Source: Lentisphaeria bacterium UBA1829 (lineage in GTDB: Bacteria > Verrucomicrobiota > Lentisphaeria > Victivallales > UBA1829). Taken from it: a stretch of DNA of 5,361 bases. The notes under the pieces are model-generated. The model saw only the letters and a program-made list of their open reading frames with translations, made no database searches and had not been told where the DNA came from. A program made the translations under genes and the position numbers. Below, one piece after another: positions 1 through 5,361 of the stretch (position 1 is the stretch's first letter; each line of letters begins with the position of its first letter). The stretch covers positions 1 through 5,361 of the forward strand of contig DDJH01000217.1 in assembly GCA_002338895.1 (NCBI GenBank), read 5' to 3'.

Positions 1-2
1 CC

Positions 3-1343
3 AGTTTCCCGACATACAATATGGCGGATATGATTATCATCGGGCATTTCGTCGGGAAAGAAGGAGTGGCGGCAGCTTCAATCGGCGGAGATGTTCTGCT
101 TTTTGCCTCGTTCGTCGCAATGGGATTTGCAAACGCGGGGCAGGTGATCATCTCCCAGCTTGTCGGAGCGGGACGCCATGACAAGGTCAACCGACTCATC
201 GGAACCATGTTCACGGTTCTGCTCTGCTGCGCGATGCTGATCGGATCGCTCGGACTGATCTTCCAGGAGACGCTTCTGCAATGGCTCAACACACCGCCGG
301 AAGCGCTGGAGTATACCCGAGCCTATACCGATGTCTGCCTGACGGGACTGGTCTTTATTTACGGTTACAATGTGGTCAGCGCTGTTCTCCGGGGAATGGG
401 TGATTCCAAACATCCCTTCTATTTCATTGCTCTGGCGACCGGACTGAATGTGGTGCTGGATCTGGTGCTGGTTGTCGGATTCCGGATGGCGATTTTCGGC
501 GTGGCTCTGGCGACCGTCATCAGTCAGGCGGTCAGTTTCTGCTGGGCGGTCACCTTTCTCTATCGGAGGAAAACGGCGTTCGGATTCGATTTCAAGCTCC
601 GGAGTTTCGCCGTCGACCGGGAGGTGCTCATCCCGTTTCTGAAACTCGGAATCCCGATGATGATTCAGGGAGCGTCCATCGATTTTTCAAAACTGTTTGT
701 CAATGCGTGGATCAATTCCTATGGAGTTCTCGCGACAGCAATGACCGGCATAGGAAACAAGGTCGGCAGTGTGGTAAATGTGGTCAACGTGGCACTCTCC
801 ACTGCGGGAAGTTCCATGATCGGACAGTGCATTGGTGCAGAAAAATATGAACGGGTTCCAAAAGTGCTGAAGGTCTCGTTTTCCATCAATATCGCGATCT
901 CTCTGGCAATGGGAATTGTCACGGTGCTGTTTCCTTCCGTGGTCTTTGGAATTTTCACAGGCGATGCCGAGGTGCTGAAACTTTCTCTCCGCTACATTCC
1001 CGTTGCCCTGCTGCTGTTTGCAGGCAGTGCTCTGAGACCCCCCATGAGCTCCCTGATCAACGGAAGCGGAAACTTCAAACTCAATCTCGCCGTGGCCCTT
1101 CTGGACGGCGTATTCATGCGAATCGGACTTTCGGCTTTGCTCGGACTCGGTTTCGCTTTCGGAGTTTACGGATTCTGGTATGGAAGTGCTCTGGCAAGTT
1201 TCACGCCATTCGTCATCGGCGGAGTCTACTTTCTCTCCGGACGCTGGAGAACACGCAAATACCTTATCCGCGACGAGGCCCCAGACAAAATTCCTTCCTG
1301 CCCCCCCCGCCTCCCTCTCTTTCGTATACCTTCCTACGGATAA
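3..1343 (+). CDS. MATE family efflux transporter (YoeA-like), 5'-partial
   Basis: This is an inner-membrane antiporter of the MATE (multidrug and toxic compound extrusion) family, which exports drugs or metabolites in exchange for Na+ or H+; the substrate cannot be told from sequence. The frame is open to the left edge and the residues before the Met at 21 (SFPTYN) fit the conserved N-terminal MATE pattern around 'Y-N-x-x-D-x-x-x-x-G', so that Met is internal and the real start lies upstream, probably missing about 25-35 residues with helix 1. Numbering from the Met at 21, about eleven hydrophobic segments follow. The two-half symmetry of MATE proteins is visible: SQLVGAGRHDKV (45-56) in the first half matches GQCIGAEKYERV (268-279) in the second. 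RGMGDSKHP (124-132) and the following LNVVLDLVLV stretch are typical of the YoeA-like branch. The basic tail after residue 408 is low complexity and encoded partly by a run of eight C. No clear terminator follows. Family call is firm, substrate unknown. Confidence 0.95.
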   Translation, partial: SFPTYNMADMIIIGHFVGKEGVAAASIGGDVLLFASFVAMGFANAGQVIISQLVGAGRHDKVNRLIGTMFTVLLCCAMLIGSLGLIFQETLLQWLNTPPEALEYTRAYTDVCLTGLVFIYGYNVVSAVLRGMGDSKHPFYFIALATGLNVVLDLVLVVGFRMAIFGVALATVISQAVSFCWAVTFLYRRKTAFGFDFKLRSFAVDREVLIPFLKLGIPMMIQGASIDFSKLFVNAWINSYGVLATAMTGIGNKVGSVVNVVNVALSTAGSSMIGQCIGAEKYERVPKVLKVSFSINIAISLAMGIVTVLFPSVVFGIFTGDAEVLKLSLRYIPVALLLFAGSALRPPMSSLINGSGNFKLNLAVALLDGVFMRIGLSALLGLGFAFGVYGFWYGSALASFTPFVIGGVYFLSGRWRTRKYLIRDEAPDKIPSCPPRLPLFRIPSYG

Positions 1344-1365
1344 AAAAGGAATCCGGATTGCCGCC

Positions 1366-1393
1366 TTGAAAAATCGGATTGTGGAGGTAAGTT
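1366..1393 (+). promoter_or_regulatory. Possible weak promoter before the IclR-type gene
   Basis: TTGAAA at 1366-1371 matches five of six bases of the sigma70 -35 box. After 16 bases, TAAGTT at 1388-1393 matches only three of six bases of the -10 box. It lies in the 132-base gap between the MATE stop and the IclR-type start, where a promoter is plausible, but the poor -10 makes this tentative. The regulator could equally be transcribed from the MATE promoter, since no terminator is evident between them. Confidence 0.2.
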
Positions 1394-1475
1394 ATCCGGT
1401 CGGGATCTTCTGCCGGAAACTGAGAAGCGCCGCAAGTCCTGCAACAATCAAAACAACGATCCGGATACCGGGACC

Positions 1476-2192
1476 ATGACAAAATCTCTGCAAAAAGCCT
1501 TCGACATTCTTGAATTTGTGGTGTTGAAAAATGGACAGGTCGTCACACCGAGCGAAGCGGCAAACGCCCTCCGGATCAACCTGGCAACCTGCACCCGGAT
1601 CATGGGTGAACTGGTCGAACGCGGATACCTGATGAAAATCTCCCGCAAAGCCGGCTACGTTCCCGGCCCTATGATCGCATCGCTGAACACTCGTCAGAAT
1701 GTCTTTGAACGAATCACATCGGCAGCCAGGGAACCCATTGCCGAACTTTCGAAAAAGCTGGGGTGTCAGATCAATCTTTCCGTGATGAACGGCGATCACC
1801 GCATCATGCTGACCTTTCATCTCAACGCGCCGATCACCCGTCCATGGGAGACCTTCTTCTTCACAAGCCACTGGAGTTCCGCCACCGGTCGGCTCCTGAT
1901 CGCCTCCCGGAACGATTCCGATGCAAAACGTCTGCTTCTCCAGGAGGGAGTCTCCCCCTTCCCCCGCGATGATATCGAACAGATGAGAAGAACCGGTTTT
2001 GTCCGTTTTCCCTCCGACAATCTGATCATCCTTGGCCGCGCGATCCATCTGTCCGACTATCCGCCAATGGCCTTCGGATTCGGCGTTCCGGAGCAGCGGG
2101 AGGAGATCGCGTTCCGCGCTTCCGCGGAAACCGCGGAGATCATCCGCCGCGCATTGCAGACCTCCTCCCGGACGGCGGAACAGCCGTTCTGA
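1476..2192 (+). CDS. IclR-type transcriptional regulator with reduced effector domain
   Basis: This is a DNA-binding regulator of the IclR family, whose members usually control carbon-source or aromatic catabolism genes as dimers or tetramers. Residues 1-65 form the winged helix-turn-helix: SLQKAFDILEF (4-14), an S-E-A-A-x-A-L recognition region (26-32), T-x-x-R-I-M-x-E-L (40-46ff), and the wing ending in GYVPGP (60-65), where typical members have G-Y-x-L-G. A linker helix (about 75-95) leads to the C-terminal domain, in which SSATGRLLIAS (134-144) matches the family 'A-T-G-R' helix. The later part is shortened: the usual block of an acidic patch, a Gly and 'I-A-x-P-I' is replaced by a short stretch around 173-205. 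At 238 residues it is slightly short for the family (about 250). The frame is open upstream back to the MATE stop but offers no other ATG or GTG. The start is fixed by the conserved S-L-Q-K-A motif at residues 4-8, although no good ribosome binding site precedes it. Target and ligand are unknown. Confidence 0.88.
   Translation: MTKSLQKAFDILEFVVLKNGQVVTPSEAANALRINLATCTRIMGELVERGYLMKISRKAGYVPGPMIASLNTRQNVFERITSAAREPIAELSKKLGCQINLSVMNGDHRIMLTFHLNAPITRPWETFFFTSHWSSATGRLLIASRNDSDAKRLLLQEGVSPFPRDDIEQMRRTGFVRFPSDNLIILGRAIHLSDYPPMAFGFGVPEQREEIAFRASAETAEIIRRALQTSSRTAEQPF
2170..2189 (+). other. Small hairpin at the 3' end of the IclR-type gene
   Basis: GGACGGC at 2170-2176 can pair with GCCGTTC at 2183-2189 (seven pairs, one of them G-U) around the six-base loop GGAACA. 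It sits at the end of the coding sequence and ends one base before the stop codon. No T-run follows on either strand, so it is not a standard intrinsic terminator. It could still help stop transcription or protect the 3' end between the two convergent genes, whose stops are only 40 bases apart. Confidence 0.25.
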
Positions 2193-2232
2193 ACAGACGG
2201 CCCGTTTCAAGTCTGAATCCGAAAGAGCTTGT

Positions 2233-3930
2233 TTATCTGGTTTCCTCTTTCTTTTTCAACTGGCCGAGCACAGATTGGACAACCGATGGCCTCTCCTCGC
2301 CGGGACGGAAAGAGGCTTCCAGCTCCTCCTCCGCCTCAAAAAGACGGATGCAGGCGGAACGGTAATCGATTCCCCCGATCTCCGCAATCAGACGAGTCGC
2401 CCGGTCCACCAGCTTCTTGTTGGAGATGTCCACCCAGCTCATCCAGTTGCCGGTAATCCGTCCGAGAACCGCCATGACTCCCGTCGAAATGGTGTTCAGA
2501 ACCAGTTTGACCGCCAGATGTTCCAGCAGATGCAGCGGTGTTTCCGGATATGTGCAGGAGATATGGAAATCGGCCGATCCGCGTCCGCCGATCGAAAGAT
2601 GTCTGGAAATCGGGAACACGGAACGAATCTTCTCAAACGCCTCCGTCAGAGTTCCGACTTCGGGAGAGGAGCCCACCGTAATCAGAATCGCGGCGTCCCG
2701 TCCGGTGATCGAACGGGCTTCCGGAGCCTCCTTCCCGACCTCAAACTTCAAAAGATCCTCTTTTCCGATCCGGGGAGGATTTTCCTGTATCCGGACGGGA
2801 GCGTCCAGCTCCGCATAATCCTTCTTTGTCCAGTTCAGACAGCGCAGAGGACGGCGAAGCTCCCGATCCCAGAATTCGTCTGTCGTACAGAGCGGATTCT
2901 TCACAAAGACCCAGGAAGGCGGAGAAACGGTGTCGTCTTTTTTCCGGAACGGAGGAAGCATGAAGGTTGGCGAGCGCTCCGTCGTATCGGTGAAGATATC
3001 CAGCATGCACGCATCCGCAAAATAGGTGACCAGTCCCTTCTTCCGATAGATCCCGGCTTCAAAGTCGATCATGGCAGCCAGTGCGGTACGGGAATCGTCC
3101 GATTCCAGCGAATCCAGAAGATCGGCAAATGCGGCAGCCGGATCCGCCGTTTTCCGTCCGAGAAGGCGATCCGCCATCGCCTCCAGAGCACAGCCGGCAA
3201 GAAGCTGTTCCGAGGTCGTCGCCTGCATCCGGGTCGATCCGGCAAGCGCCATCGGACCGCAGGAAAGATCCAGGACACAGACCCGCGGATCCTGAATCAC
3301 TTTCCGCGAACGTTCCAGATGCTCCGCCAGAAGATCCGCCGGATTGTTGAACATCAGGAAAGCTTCCGATCCACGGTCCAGCGCCTCCAGAACTGTTCCG
3401 AGAACGGAAGAGGTCTCTCCGCCCTCCGTGATGGCGACAAGAAGGTCCCCTTTTCCCATCCCCATCTCCCGGACCTGCCGGCGTCCGAACTGCGCATAAT
3501 CCTCGAACGATTCCACCGACTTCACCAGCGCATAGTCGCCGCCGGTCATAATACTGAACACCTGATCGGCATACGGTTTCAGCCCCGCGTGTTCCGCACA
3601 GCACTCCCGCCACATGCTCTCCAGAAGAATGCTCAGACGGCCGGTCGCTCCGCAGCCGGAAAAGACAATCCTTCCACCGGAACGCAGAGTCCGCTCTCCG
3701 CCTTCCACCAGTCTTGCATATTCCTTCGAGGGGAAGACCCGCCGCGCCATCGCAAGGACGTTCCGGTCCACACGCTGCAGCGATTTCACGCCGTTCACAC
3801 TCGAACGGGCAAAATCCTGATCCAGAGTCCGCGTCAAGGGACTGGACTGCTCCGTCGGCAGAAAACCGAGATGAAACTGGGTCTCGTTTTCCAGAAAATC
3901 CATCGCTTTTTTCAAACTGCTGTCGCTCAT
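2233..3930 (-). CDS. Double-SIS-domain protein, GCKR/MurQ-like, probable sugar-phosphate binder
   Basis: This cytoplasmic protein of 565 residues has two sugar isomerase (SIS) domains arranged as in animal glucokinase regulatory protein (GCKR, about 625 residues), which is related to the etherase MurQ (about 300 residues). Visible landmarks: SSPLT-x-x-LD (29-37), like GCKR's S-N-P-L-T-x-x-L-D; GCGATGRLS (92-100), the phosphate-binding loop of SIS1 (G-T-S-G-R in relatives); GGDYALVKSVESFEDY (130-145); a T-E-G-G-E-T-S-S loop (168-175); and CGPMALAGSTRMQ (224-236). SIS2 covers about 295-500 and ends in LNTISTG (478-484) and GNWMSWVDISNKKLVDRA (494-511), the GCKR/MurQ C-terminal signature. By alignment from memory, Glu143 matches the MurQ catalytic base (E. 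coli Glu114), but Met106 stands where MurQ has its acid Glu83, so MurNAc-6-phosphate lyase activity is doubtful. The start is supported by a good ribosome binding site six bases upstream. Binding of a sugar phosphate is inferred; regulation of a sugar kinase is only an analogy with GCKR. Databases may label such genes MurQ or SIS-domain protein. Confidence 0.88.
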   Translation of the reverse strand: MSDSSLKKAMDFLENETQFHLGFLPTEQSSPLTRTLDQDFARSSVNGVKSLQRVDRNVLAMARRVFPSKEYARLVEGGERTLRSGGRIVFSGCGATGRLSILLESMWRECCAEHAGLKPYADQVFSIMTGGDYALVKSVESFEDYAQFGRRQVREMGMGKGDLLVAITEGGETSSVLGTVLEALDRGSEAFLMFNNPADLLAEHLERSRKVIQDPRVCVLDLSCGPMALAGSTRMQATTSEQLLAGCALEAMADRLLGRKTADPAAAFADLLDSLESDDSRTALAAMIDFEAGIYRKKGLVTYFADACMLDIFTDTTERSPTFMLPPFRKKDDTVSPPSWVFVKNPLCTTDEFWDRELRRPLRCLNWTKKDYAELDAPVRIQENPPRIGKEDLLKFEVGKEAPEARSITGRDAAILITVGSSPEVGTLTEAFEKIRSVFPISRHLSIGGRGSADFHISCTYPETPLHLLEHLAVKLVLNTISTGVMAVLGRITGNWMSWVDISNKKLVDRATRLIAEIGGIDYRSACIRLFEAEEELEASFRPGEERPSVVQSVLGQLKKKEETR

Positions 3931-3936
3931 CGGAAA

Positions 3937-3944
3937 CCTTTCTC
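3937..3944 (-). promoter_or_regulatory. Ribosome binding site of the double-SIS gene
   Basis: Read on the minus strand this is GAGAAAGG, a good purine-rich Shine-Dalgarno sequence, six bases before the ATG at 3930-3928. It settles the start of the double-SIS gene and is the clearest ribosome binding site in the window; the IclR-type and ABC-F genes have none as good. Confidence 0.75.
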
Positions 3945-3950
3945 TTTCGG

Positions 3951-3978
3951 TTGTAATTTTATATTATGAAATTATAGT
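3951..3978 (+). promoter_or_regulatory. Candidate rightward promoter toward the ABC-F gene
   Basis: TTGTAA at 3951-3956 (four of six -35 bases) and TATAGT at 3973-3978 (five of six -10 bases) are separated by 16 bases. Transcription would begin near 3985 and give the ABC-F gene a leader of about 280 bases. It overlaps the minus-strand promoter elements, so the two divergent genes may compete for or share control. A promoter nearer to 4266 was looked for and none was convincing. Confidence 0.35.
3952..3976. repeat. AT-rich inverted repeat upstream of the double-SIS gene
   Basis: TAATTT at 3954-3959 and AAATTA at 3969-3974 are perfect inverted arms around a nine-base centre. The outermost bases 3952 and 3976 also match, with one mismatch (G-U in RNA) between. 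The right arm overlaps the candidate -10 box of the minus-strand promoter, which is a fitting place for a repressor site, or it could form a hairpin in the 5' leader of the mRNA. AT-rich sequence produces such repeats by chance, so the operator role is a guess. Confidence 0.3.
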
Positions 3979-3999
3979 TTTGTTTTATAAAATAAGATA
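3971..3999 (-). promoter_or_regulatory. Candidate promoter of the double-SIS gene
   Basis: On the minus strand a perfect TATAAT -10 box lies at 3976-3971, about 40 bases ahead of the start codon, which would give a leader of roughly 30-35 bases with the ribosome binding site in it. The -35 position, 17 bases further up (3999-3994), reads TATCTT and is a poor match, so the promoter might need an activator or rely on the AT-rich surroundings. The island stands out sharply from the GC-rich flanks. Confidence 0.45.
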
Positions 4000-4004
4000 T
4001 CATG

Positions 4005-4265
4005 CAAACAGAAAAAAACAACCCGTCTTTCCATTTTCCTGAACAAAAAGCAGGAATTCAGAGAGAAGATGCGGATTGTCCCGCTCTTCACCGTGCGCGA
4101 ACCGGTCCGGGATCTGCATGCGCCTCACCCATGACGAGAAGATTGTCCCCTCCCCCGCCGGAAGAGAGGGAGAAAACGGCGGAAAAACAGCTTCCCCCAT
4201 TGAAATCCGGGAAAAATGAAGTACATTTACCCCCTGTTCATCACCTCAAACGACACGGATAAAAC
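4005..4265 (+). other. Non-coding leader region before the ABC-F gene
   Basis: No convincing gene lies between the AT-rich island and the ABC-F start. The stretch contains a bulged hairpin (4065-4089), a near-repeat of GAGAAGAT plus GATTGTCCC (4063-4082 and 4136-4149, fused in the second copy), and a GC-rich pair CCGCCG (4155-4160) with CGGCGG (4177-4182). An 86-codon plus-strand frame (4002-4262) and a 66-codon minus-strand frame (4000-4200) exist, but both are low-complexity and resemble no family I know. It may be an untranslated leader with regulatory structure, or a degraded intergenic sequence. Confidence 0.35.
4065..4089 (+). other. Bulged stem-loop in the ABC-F leader
   Basis: GAAGA (4065-4069) pairs with TCTTC (4085-4089) and GCGG (4071-4074) with CCGC (4081-4084), giving nine base pairs with a single bulged T at 4070 and the six-base loop ATTGTC. 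No T-run follows on the plus strand, so it is not an intrinsic terminator. GAAGA occurs again at 4138-4142 and 4161-4165, so the TCTTC arm has alternative partners downstream, which would allow a structural switch in the RNA. Confidence 0.35.
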
Positions 4266-5361
4266 ATGATCGATTTCAGCGAAGTTTCGAAAAGTTACGG
4301 AGCCCGCGACATTTTCAACGCGGCAAGTTTCCGAGTGGAAAAAGGAGAACGAGTCGGCGTGGTGGGTCCGAACGGATCCGGGAAAAGCACCCTCTTCTCC
4401 CTGATTACCGGAGAGCTCTCCGCCGACCGGGGGGAGATCGTCATTCCCCGGAAGGCACGGATCGGACACCTCCGGCAGCAGCTGGATTTCTTTTCCGGAG
4501 AGGAACCGCTGATCGAATTTGTCGCCACGGCCGGCGGAGAACTGCCCCGTCTGCTCGCACGGATGCAGGAACTCGAGACGCTTCTGAAAAGCCAGCCGTC
4601 GGACCAGTCCGCACTCCGGGAACTCGGCGAACTTCAGACCCGCTTCGAGCACATCGGCGGATATGACATCCGTCACCGAGCGGCCGCCGCCCTCGCCGGA
4701 CTCGGATTCCGCGAAGAGGATCAGAACCGTCCCATGGGCGACTTCAGCGGCGGATGGCAGATGCGCGCCTGCATGGCCCGGACCCTTCTGAGCGAACCGG
4801 ATATCCTGCTGCTCGACGAACCGTCCAACTATCTCGACATTCCCGCGGTGGAGTGGCTTCAGAAGAGACTCCGCGATTTCGACGGCACACTGATGCTGAT
4901 CTCCCACGACCGCTTTCTGCTGAACTCGCTGACCCGCGTGACGCTGGAGGTCAACAGCGGAAAAGTTACCCGCTATCCGGGCAACTATCAATACTACGTG
5001 CACGAGCGCGAAGAACGAAGACGCCACGCGGAGGCGGCCGCCAGCAACATCGAACGAAAGAAAGATCAGCTGGAACGGAACATCGAACGCTTCCGCGCCA
5101 AGGCGACCAAGGCGTCCCAGGTGCAGTCGTGGATCAAGATGCTTGACCGGATCGAAGACGTCGATGTGCCGGATGATCTGCATTTCCGCGGAACAATCCG
5201 GATTCCGCCCCCGCCGCACTCCGGAGTGGAGGTGGTCCGGCTGGAGCACCTGGATTTCGCCTACGAGGAGGGGAAAACGATTCTGCGCGGAGTGGATCTG
5301 CGAATCGAACGCGGAGAAAAAGTCGGCATCATCGGATACAACGGCGCGGGAAAGACGACGC
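4266..5361 (+). CDS. ABC-F family ATPase (ribosome-associated), 3'-partial
   Basis: ABC-F proteins are soluble twin-cassette ATPases that bind the ribosomal E site and act in translation or antibiotic protection; they lack membrane domains. The 365 visible codons cover cassette 1, the linker and the start of cassette 2. Cassette 1 has Walker A GPNGSGKST (34-42), a Q-loop Gln at 71/72, a short arm insertion (about 92-140), signature FSGGWQMR (160-167), Walker B ILLLDEP (180-186) with catalytic Glu185, SNYLD (187-191) where T-N-H-L-D is usual, and switch His214. The linker (about 237-318) is charged and helical, with RFRAKATKASQVQSWIK (275-291), the P-site tRNA interaction motif of the YheS/Uup/YkpA type. 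Cassette 2 begins near 322 and is cut just after its Walker A, GYNGAGKTT (357-365). The complete protein should be about 530-650 residues. An in-frame TAA at 4260-4262 fixes the ATG at 4266 as the first possible ATG, but the ribosome binding site is weak. Whether it is a housekeeping or a resistance member cannot be decided here. Confidence 0.95.
   Translation, partial: MIDFSEVSKSYGARDIFNAASFRVEKGERVGVVGPNGSGKSTLFSLITGELSADRGEIVIPRKARIGHLRQQLDFFSGEEPLIEFVATAGGELPRLLARMQELETLLKSQPSDQSALRELGELQTRFEHIGGYDIRHRAAAALAGLGFREEDQNRPMGDFSGGWQMRACMARTLLSEPDILLLDEPSNYLDIPAVEWLQKRLRDFDGTLMLISHDRFLLNSLTRVTLEVNSGKVTRYPGNYQYYVHEREERRRHAEAAASNIERKKDQLERNIERFRAKATKASQVQSWIKMLDRIEDVDVPDDLHFRGTIRIPPPPHSGVEVVRLEHLDFAYEEGKTILRGVDLRIERGEKVGIIGYNGAGKTT

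Noticed and set aside
1392..2210. 272-codon open frame on the minus strand opposite the IclR-type gene
   Set aside because: The sense strand encodes a recognisable winged helix-turn-helix and A-T-G-R motif; the antisense product matches nothing I know.
2193..2232. Bidirectional terminator in the convergent gap
   Set aside because: Only a five-pair stem (CAGAC with GTCTG, 12-base loop) without a T-run on either strand; too weak to call.
2032..3969. 645-codon open frame on the plus strand opposite the double-SIS gene
   Set aside because: It is antisense to a clearly recognised family member, and its product is Arg/Ser/Pro/His-rich without domains. Long antisense frames are expected in GC-rich coding DNA.
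4155..4182. Intrinsic terminator from the CCGCCG/CGGCGG stem
   Set aside because: The stem has a 16-base loop and is followed by A-rich, not T-rich, sequence on the plus strand; on the minus strand the T-run precedes the stem.
4000..4200. 66-codon minus-strand frame in the leader region
   Set aside because: No ribosome binding site, low-complexity product, no family resemblance. Its stop lies upstream of the double-SIS promoter island, so it has no clear operon role.
4227..5249. 340-codon open frame on the minus strand opposite the ABC-F gene
   Set aside because: The opposite strand carries all ABC-F motifs in order; this frame has no recognisable domain and is a shadow.

Overview
The window holds four protein genes, two of them cut by the window edges, from a moderately GC-rich bacterium. 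I found no rRNA, tRNA, CRISPR array, insertion sequence or phage gene. The mix of a YoeA-like MATE transporter, an IclR-type regulator, a two-SIS-domain protein resembling the animal glucokinase regulator (GCKR), and an ABC-F ATPase with weak ribosome binding sites would suit the Planctomycetes-Verrucomicrobia-Lentisphaerota group, perhaps a Victivallis relative. That placement is an impression from memory of similar proteins; nothing here proves it.

Layout. Positions 3-1343 (+) encode a MATE-family multidrug/cation antiporter that lacks only its first membrane helix because of the window edge. A 132-base gap with a weak promoter-like signal and two copies of the palindrome ATCCGGAT leads to an IclR-type transcription factor at 1476-2192 (+), whose effector domain looks reduced. 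A 40-base convergent gap separates it from the double-SIS gene at 2233-3930 (-). The 335-base region 3931-4265 is the main non-coding stretch. It starts with an AT-rich island (about 3951-4004) that carries promoter-like elements on both strands and an inverted repeat. It continues as a leader of about 260 bases, with hairpin potential and a doubtful 86-codon frame, before an ABC-F ATPase that starts at 4266 (+) and runs off the right edge inside its second ATP-binding cassette.

How the genes fit together. They do not form one obvious pathway. MATE and IclR genes are co-directional, so the regulator could control the transporter or a distant sugar pathway. The double-SIS protein probably binds a sugar phosphate, and the ABC-F protein acts at the ribosome. 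The double-SIS and ABC-F genes are divergent and share the AT-rich promoter island. The region looks like ordinary chromosome. The most interesting item is the bacterial GCKR-like protein, which appears to lack one of the two catalytic glutamates of MurQ etherases.
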